The notes: a model not told the origin generated them from the sequence alone. A stretch of DNA of 64,000 bases from Mesorhizobium japonicum MAFF 303099 (GCF_000009625.1 NC_002678.2:3132001-3196000); one strand, 5' to 3'; shown: positions 1 through 8,947, counted from the stretch's first letter. Numbers and translations are program-made.

Positions 1-206
1 TGCGTCATCCAGGGCCGGCAGGCATGGATATCGGCGAGCGCCACAACCCGCAGCTTCAGGCCATCAGGCCAGTGCGGCGGCGTCAGCGCGTAACGCTTCA
101 CATGGGTCAAGAGCATCGGCTCGATGCCGACCGCATAGGCGCCGAGCGCGGCAGCCGTCAGGAACGACCCGCCGATGAAGCGCAGGAACCCGCGTCTGGT
201 TATCAT
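1..206 (-). CDS. Metallophosphoesterase, N-terminal part (runs off window)
   Basis: The first 68 codons are visible, starting at the ATG at 206. The N-terminus MITRRGFLRF continues into a hydrophobic stretch, which looks like a twin-arginine signal peptide. It is followed by a segment ending LRVVALADIHACRPWM. The DIH after a hydrophobic beta-strand is the first metal-binding motif of calcineurin-like phosphoesterases of the YkuE/YaeI type, so the protein is probably exported or membrane-tethered. The catalytic core lies outside the window, so substrate and length cannot be judged. It lies 160 bp downstream of ruvB on the same strand. Confidence 0.7.
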   Translation of the reverse strand, partial: MITRRGFLRFIGGSFLTAAALGAYAVGIEPMLLTHVKRYALTPPHWPDGLKLRVVALADIHACRPWMT

Positions 207-365
207 GGATTGGCTCCCCGGCCCTTCGATCGCAGCGGTTCCCCGCACGCGTTCGATAAAATCCAGGATTGCGCCGGCAAATCGGCAAAGACGAGCAGAT
301 TTTGCGCAAGCCGTTCACGGATGCTTGATCACTGGCCTGAAAATCCGAGCCTGATCGCTTGGCCG

Positions 366-1403
366 CTATTCTTCCTGGAACAGGTTGATCTGCTGCTGCG
401 CCAAATCCTTCGGCGCGTCGAGGCCGAGATGGCGCCAGGCGTTGGCCGTCAGCATGCGGCCGCGCGGCGTGCGCTGGATGAAGCCTTGTTGGATCAGATA
501 AGGCTCGATGATGTCCTCGATGGCATCGCGCGGCTCGGACAGCCCAGCGGCGATCGTCTCGATGCCGACTGGCCCGCCGCCGAAATTGCGGGCGATCATC
601 GAGAGATAGCGGCGGTCGAGCGCGTCCAGGCCGAGCGCATCGACCTCAAGCCGGGTCAGCGCCTCGTCGGCGATGAGACGGTCGACATGGCCGTCGCCGG
701 CGACCGAGGCGAAATCGCGCACGCGGCGCAGCAACCGCCCCGCGATGCGCGGCGTGCCGCGCGCGCGCCGCGCGATCTCCAGCGCGCCATCGTCGCCGAG
801 CGGCATTTGCAGGATGCGCGCGCCGCGACGGACGATCTGCTCCAGTTCCTCGACCGTATAGAAATTGAGCCGCACCGGAATGCCGAATCGGTCGCGCAGC
901 GGATTGGTGAGCAGGCCAAGTCGCGTGGTGGCGGCGACGAGGGTGAAACGGGCGAGGTCGATCTTGACCGAACGCGCCGCCGGCCCCTCGCCGATGATCA
1001 GGTCGAGCTGGAAATCCTCCATCGCCGGATAGAGAATTTCCTCCACCGCAGGATTGAGCCGGTGGATCTCGTCGATGAACAGCACATCACCTTCTTCGAG
1101 ATTGGTGAGCAATGCGGCGAGATCGCCGGCCTTGGCGATGACCGGTCCGGACGTCGAGCGGAAATTGACGCCGAGTTCGCGCGCCATGATCTGCGCCAGC
1201 GTCGTCTTGCCCAGCCCCGGCGGCCCGACGAACAGCACATGGTCGAGCGCCTCGTTGCGGCCCTTGGCGGCCTCGATGAAGACTTTGAGATTGGCCCGCA
1301 CCGCCGCCTGGCCGACAAAGTCGGCGAGCGTCTGCGGCCGCAAGGTCTGATCGGCATCCTCGCCGCGTTTTTCCGGCGCAATGAGACGGGGCGACAGGCT
1401 CAT
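366..1403 (-). CDS. ruvB: Holliday junction branch migration ATPase RuvB
   Basis: RuvB is the hexameric AAA+ motor that, with RuvA, drives branch migration of Holliday junctions during recombination and repair. The 345-residue product has the expected family length. Walker A is GPPGLGKT (residues 60-67), and the Walker B/DEIH motif LFIDEIHRL lies near residues 108-116. The sensor-1 region VAATTR and the arginine-finger region LRDRFGI follow, and the C-terminal winged-helix domain ends in IQRTPRGR. It lies 43 bp downstream of ruvA on the same strand, consistent with a ruvAB transcript. Confidence 0.98.
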
Positions 1404-1446
1404 GCTGTCTTCCTGGCATATGGCACGAGCAGGGACAAGCGAGCCC

Positions 1447-2067
1447 TCACCGCGCCAGTTCCTTCAGCCCGAAGCGGATCAGCTTCGAGGCATCCGCGTC
1501 CTCGCCCGCCGTCTTCAGTGCCGCGGCCACCGCATTGGCGGCGGTGTCGCGCGAATAGCCGAGATTGACCAGTGCCGAAACCGCATCGGTGATCGGCGCG
1601 GGCGCCACTCCTTCACCGAGCTCCTGCTTCAGGCCGATGGTGCCGGAGGCGGCGCCCGCATAGGCCGGCGCCTTGTTCTTCAATTCGGTGACGATGCGCT
1701 CAGCCACCTTCTTGCCGACGCCTGGGGCTCGGCTGACCATGGCGATGTCGCGCAGCGCGATCGCATTGGCGAGGTCGGCCGGCGCCAGCGTCGACAGGAT
1801 GGCCAGCGCCACCTTGGCGCCGACACCCGGCACATTGTTCAGCAGCAACCGAAACCATTCGCGCTCCAGGGCCGACTGGAAACCATAGAGGCGCAGCATA
1901 TCCTCGCGCACATAGGTCTCGATGAACAGCACCACCGCCTCGCCGGGCGAAGGCAGCGCGGCAAGTGTGCGCGCCGAACAATAGGCGACATAGCCGACGC
2001 CATGAATGTCGACGAGGCAATGATCCTCGTCGATCTCGTCGAGCGTGCCCTTGAGCTTGCCGATCAT
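1447..2067 (-). CDS. ruvA: Holliday junction DNA helicase subunit RuvA
   Basis: RuvA is the tetrameric protein that binds four-way junctions and loads RuvB. The 206-residue product begins [13 protein letters not shown], as is typical of the N-terminal OB fold. The helix-hairpin-helix region [13 protein letters not shown] and a second one, [13 protein letters not shown], follow. The C-terminal RuvB-binding domain contains [16 protein letters not shown]. Length and motif order are normal. A toxin-antitoxin pair (2095-2761) separates it from ruvC, so the usual ruvC-ruvA adjacency of rhizobia is broken here. Confidence 0.97.
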
Positions 2068-2094
2068 GCCTGATCTTTCATGGAAGATGGGCCC

Positions 2095-2514
2095 TCATGG
2101 GTGCATATCCGGAGAGATGATCTCGAGGTCGGGAAAGTAACTGCGATAACGCGTGGCGTCGCGTGTCAAAAGACGATGTCCGGCAACGGACGCATGAGCG
2201 CCGATAAAGAAATCAGGCAAGGTCCTTTCCCTGACGCCACCGGCCCGGCGATAGCGGGAATGCGTGACGCCAGCAAGGAATGCCGCGTCCCAGGGTATAA
2301 GTTCGCGATCCATCTCGAGCATGTCGACGGCTTTTCGAAGCGCGGCCTCTGTCGCGATCAGCGGCGCCAGTTCAGACCAGATGATCGAATTGACGACCAA
2401 TGCGCCGTCGCGGCGGCATGAAGCGATTGCCGATGCCGACCATTCTTTCATCGGCCCGGTTGGTCCCCAAACGTCGATCAGGACATTTGTGTCAATCAAT
2501 GTCGAGATCTTCAC
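2095..2514 (-). CDS. vapC: PIN-domain toxin (VapC-like ribonuclease)
   Basis: This is a PIN-domain protein of 139 residues, the usual VapC length; VapC toxins are RNases that often cut tRNA or rRNA. The four conserved acidic residues are visible: D8 in LIDTNVLIDVW, E48 in IIWSELAPL, D101 in LPDFFIGAHA and D119 in LLTRDATRY. The start is a GTG at 2514 that overlaps the end of the antitoxin gene by 23 nt, so the two are translationally linked. It sits between ruvC and ruvA, on the same strand as both. The active site looks intact, but toxicity is inferred from the family only. Confidence 0.9.
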   Translation of the reverse strand: MKISTLIDTNVLIDVWGPTGPMKEWSASAIASCRRDGALVVNSIIWSELAPLIATEAALRKAVDMLEMDRELIPWDAAFLAGVTHSRYRRAGGVRERTLPDFFIGAHASVAGHRLLTRDATRYRSYFPDLEIISPDMHP

Positions 2515-2761
2515 GCGGCCCCCTCAACCACTCCATGTATTGATCGGTGGTCATGCCCCCCAGATCCAACGTGCCTTCCATCCGGTCGAGGACATCGTGG
2601 AACCTGCGCAATTTCTCCTCATGCGAGAGGTTCTCGTTGACGGGAACCAGCCGAACGCCCCCGTCGGTGGCCACGAATTCCACCTCCGAGCCCGGACCTA
2701 TGCCCAGATGGTCCCTTATCGGTTTGGGGATTGTCACTTGCCCTTTGGTGGTCACGCGCAT
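2492..2761 (-). CDS. vapB: AbrB/SpoVT-type antitoxin (VapB-like)
   Basis: The 89-residue protein starts MRVTTKGQVTIPKPIR, the swapped-hairpin AbrB/MazE DNA-binding signature, followed by HLGIGPGSEVEFV. The C-terminal half (after about residue 50) is acidic and helical, as expected for a segment that wraps the PIN toxin. It is the upstream gene of the vapC pair and overlaps it. A perfect inverted repeat lies immediately before its ATG and is the probable autoregulatory operator. The target toxin is inferred from adjacency. Confidence 0.9.
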   Translation of the reverse strand: MRVTTKGQVTIPKPIRDHLGIGPGSEVEFVATDGGVRLVPVNENLSHEEKLRRFHDVLDRMEGTLDLGGMTTDQYMEWLRGPREDLDID

Positions 2762-2762
2762 G

Positions 2763-2783
2763 GTAATACCTCTATGGTATTAC
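2763..2783. promoter_or_regulatory. Inverted-repeat operator upstream of vapBC
   Basis: The 8-bp half-sites GTAATACC and GGTATTAC are perfectly complementary and separated by 5 bp. They abut the vapB start codon. AbrB-type antitoxins usually repress their own operon by binding such palindromes, so this is the likely VapB/VapBC binding site. Binding is inferred. Confidence 0.7.
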
Positions 2784-2817
2784 TTATCCTCACAACGTGA
2801 ACAAGTCAAGAACATCG

Positions 2818-3327
2818 TTATCCGGCAAGCGCCATCCGGTAGGCAGCGCTCTGGCGGTGATGCGCGTGGCAAATCGCGATAGCCAGCGCGTCGGCGGCGT
2901 GTTCGGTGTCGAAGGTCGCTTTCGGCAGCAGCACCTTCACCATCATGTGGATCTGCTTCTTGTCGCCATGGCCGACGCCGATGACCGCCTTCTTCACCGC
3001 ATTGGGTGCATATTCGGCGACGACAAGGCCGGCACGCGCCGGCACCAGCATGGCGATGCCGCGCGCCTGGCCGAGCTTCAATGTTGCCACGGCATCCTTG
3101 TTGACGAAAGTCTGTTCGACGGCCGCCTCATGCGGCATTGCTGCATGCAGGACTTCGGCGAGCCCGTCATGCAATTGGCAGAGCCGCGTCGCCAGCGCCG
3201 CCTTGTCCTCGGAGCGCACGGTGCCGGACGCGACGAAGCGCAAGGAATTGCCGAGGCTCTCGACGATGCCCCAGCCGGTGCGCCTGAGCCCCGGATCGAT
3301 GCCGATGATGCGAATCGCGTCCCCCAT
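2818..3327 (-). CDS. ruvC: Holliday junction endonuclease RuvC
   Basis: RuvC is the dimeric resolvase that cleaves Holliday junctions held by RuvAB. The 169-residue product has normal length. The first catalytic aspartate is D11 in [16 protein letters not shown]. The glutamate lies in [11 protein letters not shown], and the C-terminal acidic cluster is in [17 protein letters not shown] basic patch [15 protein letters not shown] matches the DNA-contact helix. It is the first ruv gene in transcription order, and the vapBC module follows it before ruvA. YebC, which often precedes ruvC in this group, is instead encoded about 25 kb away. Confidence 0.97.
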   Translation of the reverse strand: MGDAIRIIGIDPGLRRTGWGIVESLGNSLRFVASGTVRSEDKAALATRLCQLHDGLAEVLHAAMPHEAAVEQTFVNKDAVATLKLGQARGIAMLVPARAGLVVAEYAPNAVKKAVIGVGHGDKKQIHMMVKVLLPKATFDTEHAADALAIAICHAHHRQSAAYRMALAG

Positions 3328-3420
3328 CCGGTCACTTTACCTCCGGGGGACAGCGATGCCAGCGAAATGTGAACAAACCGGAAACGGAGGCCTATCGAAC
3401 CGGAAATAGTCCGAAGCCGC

Positions 3421-3954
3421 TCAGTTGCGGGCGAACGCCGTGTTGAGCAGGCTGATCTGGTCGGAAACCGGATTGGGCCGGCGGCCCATGGGCTGCATGT
3501 CGACCACCGCGCCGGCGCCGTAGATTTCGTCGTCCATGCGGCGCACCAGCGCCTGCAGGCGGAGCGAGCGGGTGACCAGGTCGAGGAACTCCTCGGGCAG
3601 TTCGGCCCAGCCGGCGGCTTCGTCATGCGCGGAAGCGGTATCGAGGCGCACCTTGGACTTTTCCGAAGCAACCTGGTCTCGGGTCATCTCGCCGGAATTG
3701 GCCGCGCGCTGCAAAAGCAGCCAGGAGGCCACCTGCATCAGCCTGGTCGTCAGCCGCATCGATTCAGCTGCGTAGAGCGTGGCGGCCAGCCGCGACAGCT
3801 TCTTGGCCTCGGCGCGGCCCTTGCCGTCGAGATACTCGGCCGCCTGTTCGACCAGCCCCATGCCTTCCTGGTAGAGCGGCTTGAAGGAATGCGAAAAAAC
3901 CCGGCGCTCCGCCAGTTTGACGGTTTTCGCACTGCCCTTCGAAGGCTCGTTCAT
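3421..3954 (-). CDS. rcdA: RcdA-like cell-cycle proteolysis adaptor (DUF1465)
   Basis: The 177-residue, largely helical protein matches the DUF1465 family, whose Caulobacter member RcdA is an adaptor that helps deliver CtrA and other substrates to the ClpXP protease. Family features seen are the N-terminal segment VKLAERRVFSHSFKPLY, the helical ESMRLTTRLMQVASWLLLQRA, and a C-terminal tail ending in ISLLNTAF. It precedes ruvC on the same strand with a 93 bp gap. The role in CtrA turnover is taken from the Caulobacter protein and is not shown by the sequence. Confidence 0.75.
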   Translation of the reverse strand: MNEPSKGSAKTVKLAERRVFSHSFKPLYQEGMGLVEQAAEYLDGKGRAEAKKLSRLAATLYAAESMRLTTRLMQVASWLLLQRAANSGEMTRDQVASEKSKVRLDTASAHDEAAGWAELPEEFLDLVTRSLRLQALVRRMDDEIYGAGAVVDMQPMGRRPNPVSDQISLLNTAFARN

Positions 3955-4323
3955 TGATACGCCCCTGCACTTGTAACCGGCCGATTCGGTTCACTGCCGA
4001 TACACCCGGCACCCTATCTGACTGAAGCTTGAAAATGCGCTTCGCCGGGGGTGAAGGCAAGCACATGTTTAACAGAAGGTTAACGGCGAGCCGCCGCGCT
4101 AGGGTCCCCGGAATGCGGACAAAAAAAGAGCCGCGGATAAGGCGGCTCTCAGGAGTTTAACAGGGAGGCGTCAAACAAAGTGGCTCCAACCACTCGGTAA
4201 GAATCCAGATCACTGGATGCGCATAGTAAACGCCTGTAAAGCTTAATGAACCTTTAACGGGCCCGATGTTTTTTGACCGAACGTCCCCTTCCTGTGCCGT
4301 AACAGCACAGCCTCGAACCTCGT
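3955..4323. other. Non-coding stretch between rcdA and the oxidase-like gene
   Basis: This 369 bp interval contains no convincing gene; the ORFs here have neither plausible codon use nor domains. It holds a minus-strand terminator at about 4119-4150, a roughly 170 nt 3' region between the oxidase-like stop and that terminator, and the presumed rcdA promoter region (about 3955-4110). The 3' region could host a small RNA, but I see no family match. Confidence 0.5.
4119..4150 (-). terminator. Rho-independent terminator
   Basis: Read on the minus strand, a GAGCCGC/GCGGCTC stem with a short loop is followed by seven T residues. It would end the transcript of the oxidase-like gene (4324-4704), well before rcdA. 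Confidence 0.8.
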
Positions 4324-4704
4324 TCAGGCCTTCTTCCAGACGGCCGGCAAGGCGATGAAGGCAAACAGCAGCATGGCCGCGTAGAAGCCCATCGAAGAAA
4401 TTCCCACCAGCGGTTCGATCGCGGCATTGCCGGCGAGCAGGAAATAGAGGCCGATCAACAGGCCGATGCCGCTGATCGCCGTCAGCCAGAAATGGATGGT
4501 GGCGAGCATCTTTTGCCCGACCGCCGGAAACAGATGGTAGAAGAAGGCGAAGACCGCCGACATCAGCCATCCGGCCACCATCGTGTGGGCGTGGGTGGGC
4601 ATCTGGCCATGATCCTGGCTGATCGCCATGTGCAGGCCGAGCGCCATGCCGCACAGCGAATAGATGATGGCCAGCGTGAAGAAATTCCGTGCTACCCCTT
4701 GCAT
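4324..4704 (-). CDS. Four-helix membrane protein resembling oxidase subunit I
   Basis: The 126-residue protein has about four transmembrane helices (roughly residues 8-28, 40-62, 68-90, 97-120). The motif PTHAHTMVAGWLM with paired histidines resembles the heme-binding helices of cytochrome oxidase or NorB subunit I, but the protein is far too short to be a complete catalytic subunit. A good ribosome-binding site (GGGGGA) precedes the ATG. It is transcribed alone, divergently from a DUF2269-like gene. Function is unknown; a heme- or metal-associated membrane role is speculative. Confidence 0.75.
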   Translation of the reverse strand: MQGVARNFFTLAIIYSLCGMALGLHMAISQDHGQMPTHAHTMVAGWLMSAVFAFFYHLFPAVGQKMLATIHFWLTAISGIGLLIGLYFLLAGNAAIEPLVGISSMGFYAAMLLFAFIALPAVWKKA

Positions 4705-5034
4705 AATGTTCCCCCTGATTGCCTCTTCCCGTCTGCGGGAATGGGTTGATTGTCAGGCGATTCCTGTCGCCACCGGGCTCCCGGCGTCGGCGCACTAGCA
4801 TCGGCAATGTTTCCGGACGATGTCGCGCCAACCCCTCCCGACACTTCGCATATTAGCGGAAACGGATCTAAGCATCTGTAGTTGTTATAGGTTATGCCCG
4901 TGAAAAAGCAGCCGAAACAGAGCCGGGTTTCCGCGACATCGTTCCGAAACAGGCGCCGCGCTAAACGCCCGCTCCTCTGACGGCTGGCGCATATCCGCTC
5001 CACCGCAACCAAATTGAAGCAGCAGGAGCAACGC
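4705..5034. other. Divergent intergenic region
   Basis: This is 330 bp between two divergent membrane-protein genes. It contains a small perfect hairpin (TTCCCG/CGGGAA at 4726-4741) in the 5' leader of the minus-strand gene and presumably the promoters of both genes. I see no coding sequence and no convincing FNR-type box, although the oxidase-like neighbour would make one plausible. Confidence 0.45.
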
Positions 5035-5586
5035 ATGGACTGGTATTCGATCGTCAAATTTCTCCACGTCGTCTCGGCCATTTTGTGGGTCGGAGGCGGC
5101 TTCGTATTGTTCCTCCTCGGCGTGCTTGCCGAGCGCGCCGGCAACATCGAGGACAAGCTTCAGGCGATGCGGGCCAGCGGGCAGTTGGGCGGGCGTTTCT
5201 TCGCGCCGATGTCGATGCTGACCCTGCTCTTCGGCCTCATCATGTGCGGCTTCTGGGTCGGCTTCTCCGACCTGTGGATCATCATCGGCCTGGCCGGATA
5301 CGCCACGACCTTCTCGATCGGTATGCTCATCTTCAAGCCGACCGGCGAGCGCATGGGCGCGATGATCGCCAAGGAGGGCGTGACGCCTTCCGTGCTTGCC
5401 ATTGGCCAGCGCATGATGAGCGCGGCGCGCTTCGACTATGCGGTGATGCTGGTGATCGTCGCCGACATGGTGCTCAAGCCGACCATGCATGACATCGGCA
5501 TCCTCGCCGGCATGATACTGGTTCTGGTGGTAGGCGCCACGCTGGCCTTCGGCGGAAGCCGCCGGCTCGTGGAAAGCGCCGCCTGA
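5035..5586 (+). CDS. DUF2269-like integral membrane protein
   Basis: The protein has 183 residues from the ATG at 5035, chosen because AGGAG lies 7 nt upstream; a TTG 21 nt earlier is in frame but unsupported. It has four to five transmembrane helices. Features are an N-terminal IVKFLHVVSAILWVGGG with a conserved histidine, a central cytoplasmic loop GKRFF-like segment (LGGRFFAPMSM), and a C-terminal LAGMILVLVVGATLAFGG. It matches the DUF2269 (YkoI/copper-resistance-D-like) style of membrane protein. No substrate can be inferred. Confidence 0.8.
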   Translation: MDWYSIVKFLHVVSAILWVGGGFVLFLLGVLAERAGNIEDKLQAMRASGQLGGRFFAPMSMLTLLFGLIMCGFWVGFSDLWIIIGLAGYATTFSIGMLIFKPTGERMGAMIAKEGVTPSVLAIGQRMMSAARFDYAVMLVIVADMVLKPTMHDIGILAGMILVLVVGATLAFGGSRRLVESAA

Positions 5587-5628
5587 CGCTGGTGGTGAAC
5601 TGCGCTCGGCAGCAAAGCCGCCGGCTTG

Positions 5629-6399
5629 CTACATCAGGCCGGCAACGCCATCCCACAAAAGCTTCAGCGCCACGACGGCCACGGTCGCGTAGGTAAAGGG
5701 ATAAAAGATCTCAGGCCGCATGCGCCGCACCAGCCAGGCGCCGGCGATGGTCGACAGCGGCGCCAGCGGCATCAGCACGGCCGACGCCGTCAGGTTGGCG
5801 GTGTCGAACTGGCCGAGCGCGAAATAGGGGACGAGCTTCAACGCATTGGTCGCGGCAAAGAAGATCGCGGCCGTGCCCGACAGCACCTTGGGGTCGAGCC
5901 GGATCGGCAGCGCATAGACCTGGAAGGGCGGGCCACCGACATGGGCGACGAAGCTGGTGAAGCCGGCGACCGTCCCCCAGATCGCGGCAGCCACGCGGTT
6001 GGGTTCGGCGGCATGGTCGGCGCCATGGCGGAACTGCAGATAAAGCCAGCGCAGCACGAAGATGATGGCGACGGCGCCGACGATCAGCCGCACCGCCTCC
6101 TCGGTCACCAAGGCCGCCGTCAGCCAGCCGAGGCCGATTCCGATGACGGCGCCCGGCATCATGTCGACCAGCATCTTGCGGTCATACACGCCCCACCACG
6201 TCCAAACCGAGACGATGTCCATCAGGCACAGGATCGGCAGCAGGATGGCGGCCGCCTGCACCGGCGGCATGGTCAGCGCCATCAGCGGCACGCCGACGAA
6301 ACCGACAGCGCCGCCAAACCCGCCCTTGGACAGGCCGACCAGAATGACCGCCGGAATGGCGGCCGCGTAAAACCACGGATCGAGAAGCAGGCCTGACAT
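5629..6399 (-). CDS. TauE/SafE-family anion exporter
   Basis: The start at 6399 gives 256 residues with about eight transmembrane helices, the normal TauE/SafE size; the longer open frame upstream is not protein-like. The two repeat signatures of the family are present: ILVGLSKGGFGGAVGFVGVP near residue 20 and GFTSFVAHVGGPPFQVYALP in the second half. Members export sulfite, sulfoacetate or related organosulfur anions across the inner membrane. The neighbours give no hint of substrate. It is convergent with the DUF2269-like gene. Confidence 0.9.
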   Translation of the reverse strand: MSGLLLDPWFYAAAIPAVILVGLSKGGFGGAVGFVGVPLMALTMPPVQAAAILLPILCLMDIVSVWTWWGVYDRKMLVDMMPGAVIGIGLGWLTAALVTEEAVRLIVGAVAIIFVLRWLYLQFRHGADHAAEPNRVAAAIWGTVAGFTSFVAHVGGPPFQVYALPIRLDPKVLSGTAAIFFAATNALKLVPYFALGQFDTANLTASAVLMPLAPLSTIAGAWLVRRMRPEIFYPFTYATVAVVALKLLWDGVAGLM

Positions 6400-6506
6400 G
6401 GGGAGGGACTGGTCTGGAGGGAAGGCGTCAACGCCTGAATAGCCCAGAATTGCGTTTTGGGCGACTGTAAATCCAGGCTGGCCGTCCGCCAATGTCCGGC
6501 TTGGGC

Positions 6507-7235
6507 CTAGCGGCGCGCCGAGACCAGCAGGAACATCGGCCGATCGAGCTCTTCCGCCAGTTCCGGCCTGGCCGTGATCTGCGCGTCTGTCGGACAGAAC
6601 TCCTCGACATGCTCGATCGCGAAACCGGACCGGATCAGCGCGTTCAGCGTCGTGCCGACAGTGCGGTGGTGTTTCACCACGCCCTTGGCCAGCCAGTCGG
6701 TCTTGCGCGGGCCTTCCACCAGATAGCGGTCGATAGGCCATGTCCTGCGGCCTTCGGCATCGATCGCCCAGCCGGGCCTGGCCGGGGCCATGTAGATCGG
6801 ATGTTCCGTCGAGAAGACGAAATGGCCGCCGGGCGACAGCGCCTGGTGCACCGTCCTGAACAGCCGCGCGACATCCTCGACATAATGCAGCGCAAGCGAG
6901 CTGTAGGCGAGATCGAAGCTGTCTTGCGGCAGATGGAGCTTGTCGAGGTCGGCACGCTCGTAGGTGATGCCTGTGTCCGGGCCGGCGGCCCTCGCCCGGG
7001 CCAGCATCTTCTCCGACAGGTCCAGCCCAAGGACATAGCTCGCCCCGTGCTCGTGCGCCCAGCGGCAGAACCAGCCGAAACCGCAGCCGAGGTCGACGAT
7101 CCGCAATCCGCCGACTTCAGGCAGCATCGCGCGCAGCGCCGGCCATTCGGCGGCGCCGTCAAGGCCTTCGATCGACCGGCCAAGCTGGCTGTAGCCCGCG
7201 AAGAAATCCGGCTGGTCGTAGATATTCTGCGCCAT
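6507..7235 (-). CDS. Class I SAM-dependent methyltransferase
   Basis: The 242-residue protein carries SAM-binding motif I as VDLGCGFG (residues 47-54). Motif II is LDLSEKML (71-78). Later motifs FDLAYSSLALHYVED and ALSPGGHFVFSTEHPIY follow the UbiE/COQ5-like Methyltransf_11 pattern. The acceptor substrate is unknown. It stands alone on the minus strand, downstream of an Lrp-type regulator, with 82 bp between them. Confidence 0.9.
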   Translation of the reverse strand: MAQNIYDQPDFFAGYSQLGRSIEGLDGAAEWPALRAMLPEVGGLRIVDLGCGFGWFCRWAHEHGASYVLGLDLSEKMLARARAAGPDTGITYERADLDKLHLPQDSFDLAYSSLALHYVEDVARLFRTVHQALSPGGHFVFSTEHPIYMAPARPGWAIDAEGRRTWPIDRYLVEGPRKTDWLAKGVVKHHRTVGTTLNALIRSGFAIEHVEEFCPTDAQITARPELAEELDRPMFLLVSARR

Positions 7236-7317
7236 GTCTTCCTCGTCTCACAGCCCATCATCTGGCGGGCTGACATCTAGTGGACCGGTCGCGCCTGTCC
7301 ACCACGGCCATGCGGGA

Positions 7318-7776
7318 TCAAGACGAAGATGAAGATGGCGCCACGAGCGGCGGCGGCCGCCGCCGGATCGGCTGCGCCTTGATGATGGCGGTGCTGGTCT
7401 CGGCCTTGTCGGCGATGCGATCGAGAATGCCGTCGAGGTCACCGATCGAACGCACGAACAGCCGGGCGACGAAACAGTCGTCACCCGTCACCTTGTCACA
7501 TTCACCGAACTCGGCGATCTCCTCGATCAGTTTCTGGACGATGTGCAGCTTGCCCGGCAAAGGCCGGATGCGCACGATCGCCTGCAGCGTATAGCCGAGC
7601 GCCAGCGGGTCGATCTCGACTGTGAACGCCCGGATGACGCCGCGCTCCTCGAGCCGTCGCAGCCGCTCCGAAACGCTCGGCGACGACAGCCCGACCTGGG
7701 CAGCCAGCTCCTTCAGCGAGGTCCGTGCATCCCTGACCAGGATTTCGAGGAGGTTTCGGTCGAGATCGTCAAGCAT
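7318..7776 (-). CDS. Lrp/AsnC-family transcriptional regulator
   Basis: The 152-residue protein starts MLDDLDRNLLEILVRDAR. It has the AsnC-type helix-turn-helix (LKELAAQVGLSSPSVSERLRR) and a C-terminal RAM effector domain with YTLQAIVRIRPLPG and VTGDDCFVARLFV. Such proteins sense amino acids and often control a divergent exporter, which fits the EamA transporter transcribed in the opposite direction. A perfect palindrome lies 30 bp upstream of its start. The effector is not predictable. Confidence 0.93.
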   Translation of the reverse strand: MLDDLDRNLLEILVRDARTSLKELAAQVGLSSPSVSERLRRLEERGVIRAFTVEIDPLALGYTLQAIVRIRPLPGKLHIVQKLIEEIAEFGECDKVTGDDCFVARLFVRSIGDLDGILDRIADKAETSTAIIKAQPIRRRPPPLVAPSSSSS

Positions 7777-7805
7777 TTCAGATTTCTCACAGATTTGCGG
7801 AAAGC

Positions 7806-7822
7806 ACCTAATATAATTAGGT
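7806..7822. promoter_or_regulatory. Palindromic operator between Lrp-type regulator and exporter
   Basis: ACCTAAT and ATTAGGT are perfect inverted half-sites flanking ATA. They lie between the regulator start (7776) and the exporter start (7908). The position and AT-rich symmetry suit an Lrp/AsnC binding site. Confidence 0.65.
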
Positions 7823-7907
7823 CATATCTCCATACAGCCTTTCCAATGAGATGGAAAGCGACCATCTCGCATGAGATCATGCCGCCTCAACGGGCTCAGA
7901 GGTTATC

Positions 7908-8813
7908 ATGAACGATACGGTACGTGGCACGGTCGAAATGTCGGCTGCAATGGCGATCCTTGGGACGATAGGATGGTTCGTCATCATGTCCGGCCAGCCG
8001 ATCATGGATGTGGTGTTCTGGCGCTGTGCGTTCGGCGCGGTGACGCTGCTGATCATCTGCGCTTGCCTGGGATTGTTGCGCGGCGGACTTTCCCTGCGCG
8101 TCATCGGCCTCGCCGCGTTTGGCGGCGCGGCCATCGTCATCAACTGGCTGCTCCTGTTCAGCGCCTTCTCCCGCGCGTCGATCTCGATCGCCACCGCCGT
8201 CTACAACACACAGCCCTTCATGCTGGTCGGCTTCGGCGCGCTCTTCTTCGCCGAGCGGCTGACGCTGACCAAGCTGACATGGCTGGCAATAGCCTTCGCC
8301 GGCATGGTTCTGATCGTCGAGGCCGCGCCTGACGCCGGCGATGTCGGCACCAACTATTTTGCCGGCATCCTCATGGCGCTGGCCGCGGCCTTCTTCTGGG
8401 CCGTCGCCGCCATCGTCACCAAGAAGCTCAAGGGCACGCCGCCGCATCTGATCGCGCTGATCCAGGTCTGCGTCGGCGTCGTCATGCTGGCGCCCTTTGC
8501 CCATCTCTCGCACCTTCCCGCCGACCCGTGGAGCTGGGCGATGCTGGCGACGCTCGGCATCGTCCACACCGGCCTGATGTACATATTGATGTATGGCGCC
8601 ATCCAGAAGCTGCCGACGCATCTGCAGGGATCGCTGTCCTTCATCTATCCGGTGGTTGCCATCCTGGTCGATGTCGTGGCTTTCGGCCATCGGCTGCATC
8701 TCAGCCAGGCCGCCGGCGCCGCAGCCATCCTGGTGGCGGCCGCCGGCATGAACCTCGGCTGGTCCTTGTGGAAATCGAAACCGGTCACCGCGAGCCCTGA
8801 GCCGGTCAAGTAA
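7908..8813 (+). CDS. EamA/DMT-family transporter
   Basis: The 301-residue protein has two EamA repeats and about ten transmembrane helices. The first repeat is around residues 10-140 (FWRCAFGAVTLLIICACLG) and the second from about 150 (GILMALAAAFFWAVAAIVTKKL). Drug/metabolite transporters of this kind often export amino acids or small metabolites. The divergent Lrp-type regulator supports an amino-acid-related export role by analogy only. A hairpin terminator follows at 8859. Confidence 0.9.
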   Translation: MNDTVRGTVEMSAAMAILGTIGWFVIMSGQPIMDVVFWRCAFGAVTLLIICACLGLLRGGLSLRVIGLAAFGGAAIVINWLLLFSAFSRASISIATAVYNTQPFMLVGFGALFFAERLTLTKLTWLAIAFAGMVLIVEAAPDAGDVGTNYFAGILMALAAAFFWAVAAIVTKKLKGTPPHLIALIQVCVGVVMLAPFAHLSHLPADPWSWAMLATLGIVHTGLMYILMYGAIQKLPTHLQGSLSFIYPVVAILVDVVAFGHRLHLSQAAGAAAILVAAAGMNLGWSLWKSKPVTASPEPVK

Positions 8814-8858
8814 GGCAGGCACTCCGGCCGCCCCGGCGGTCAGGAAAAGCGATCCCGA

Positions 8859-8891
8859 CTGCCCGCCTGTTCAAAGCGGGCAGTTTGCTCT
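8859..8891 (+). terminator. Terminator after the EamA gene
   Basis: CTGCCCGC and GCGGGCAG form an 8-bp perfect stem with a 9-nt loop, followed by a short T-rich tail. The weak U-tract lowers certainty. Confidence 0.55.
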
Positions 8892-8947
8892 ATGCCGCAA
8901 TGCAACCATCTTCGCCCGGCATAGGCGAAACCCGGGATCGAAGAACC

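Noticed and set aside
24..1568. Long plus-strand open frame of 514 codons over ruvB
   Set aside because: It is the antisense frame of ruvB and the phosphoesterase gene, with Arg/Asp-rich composition and no domains.
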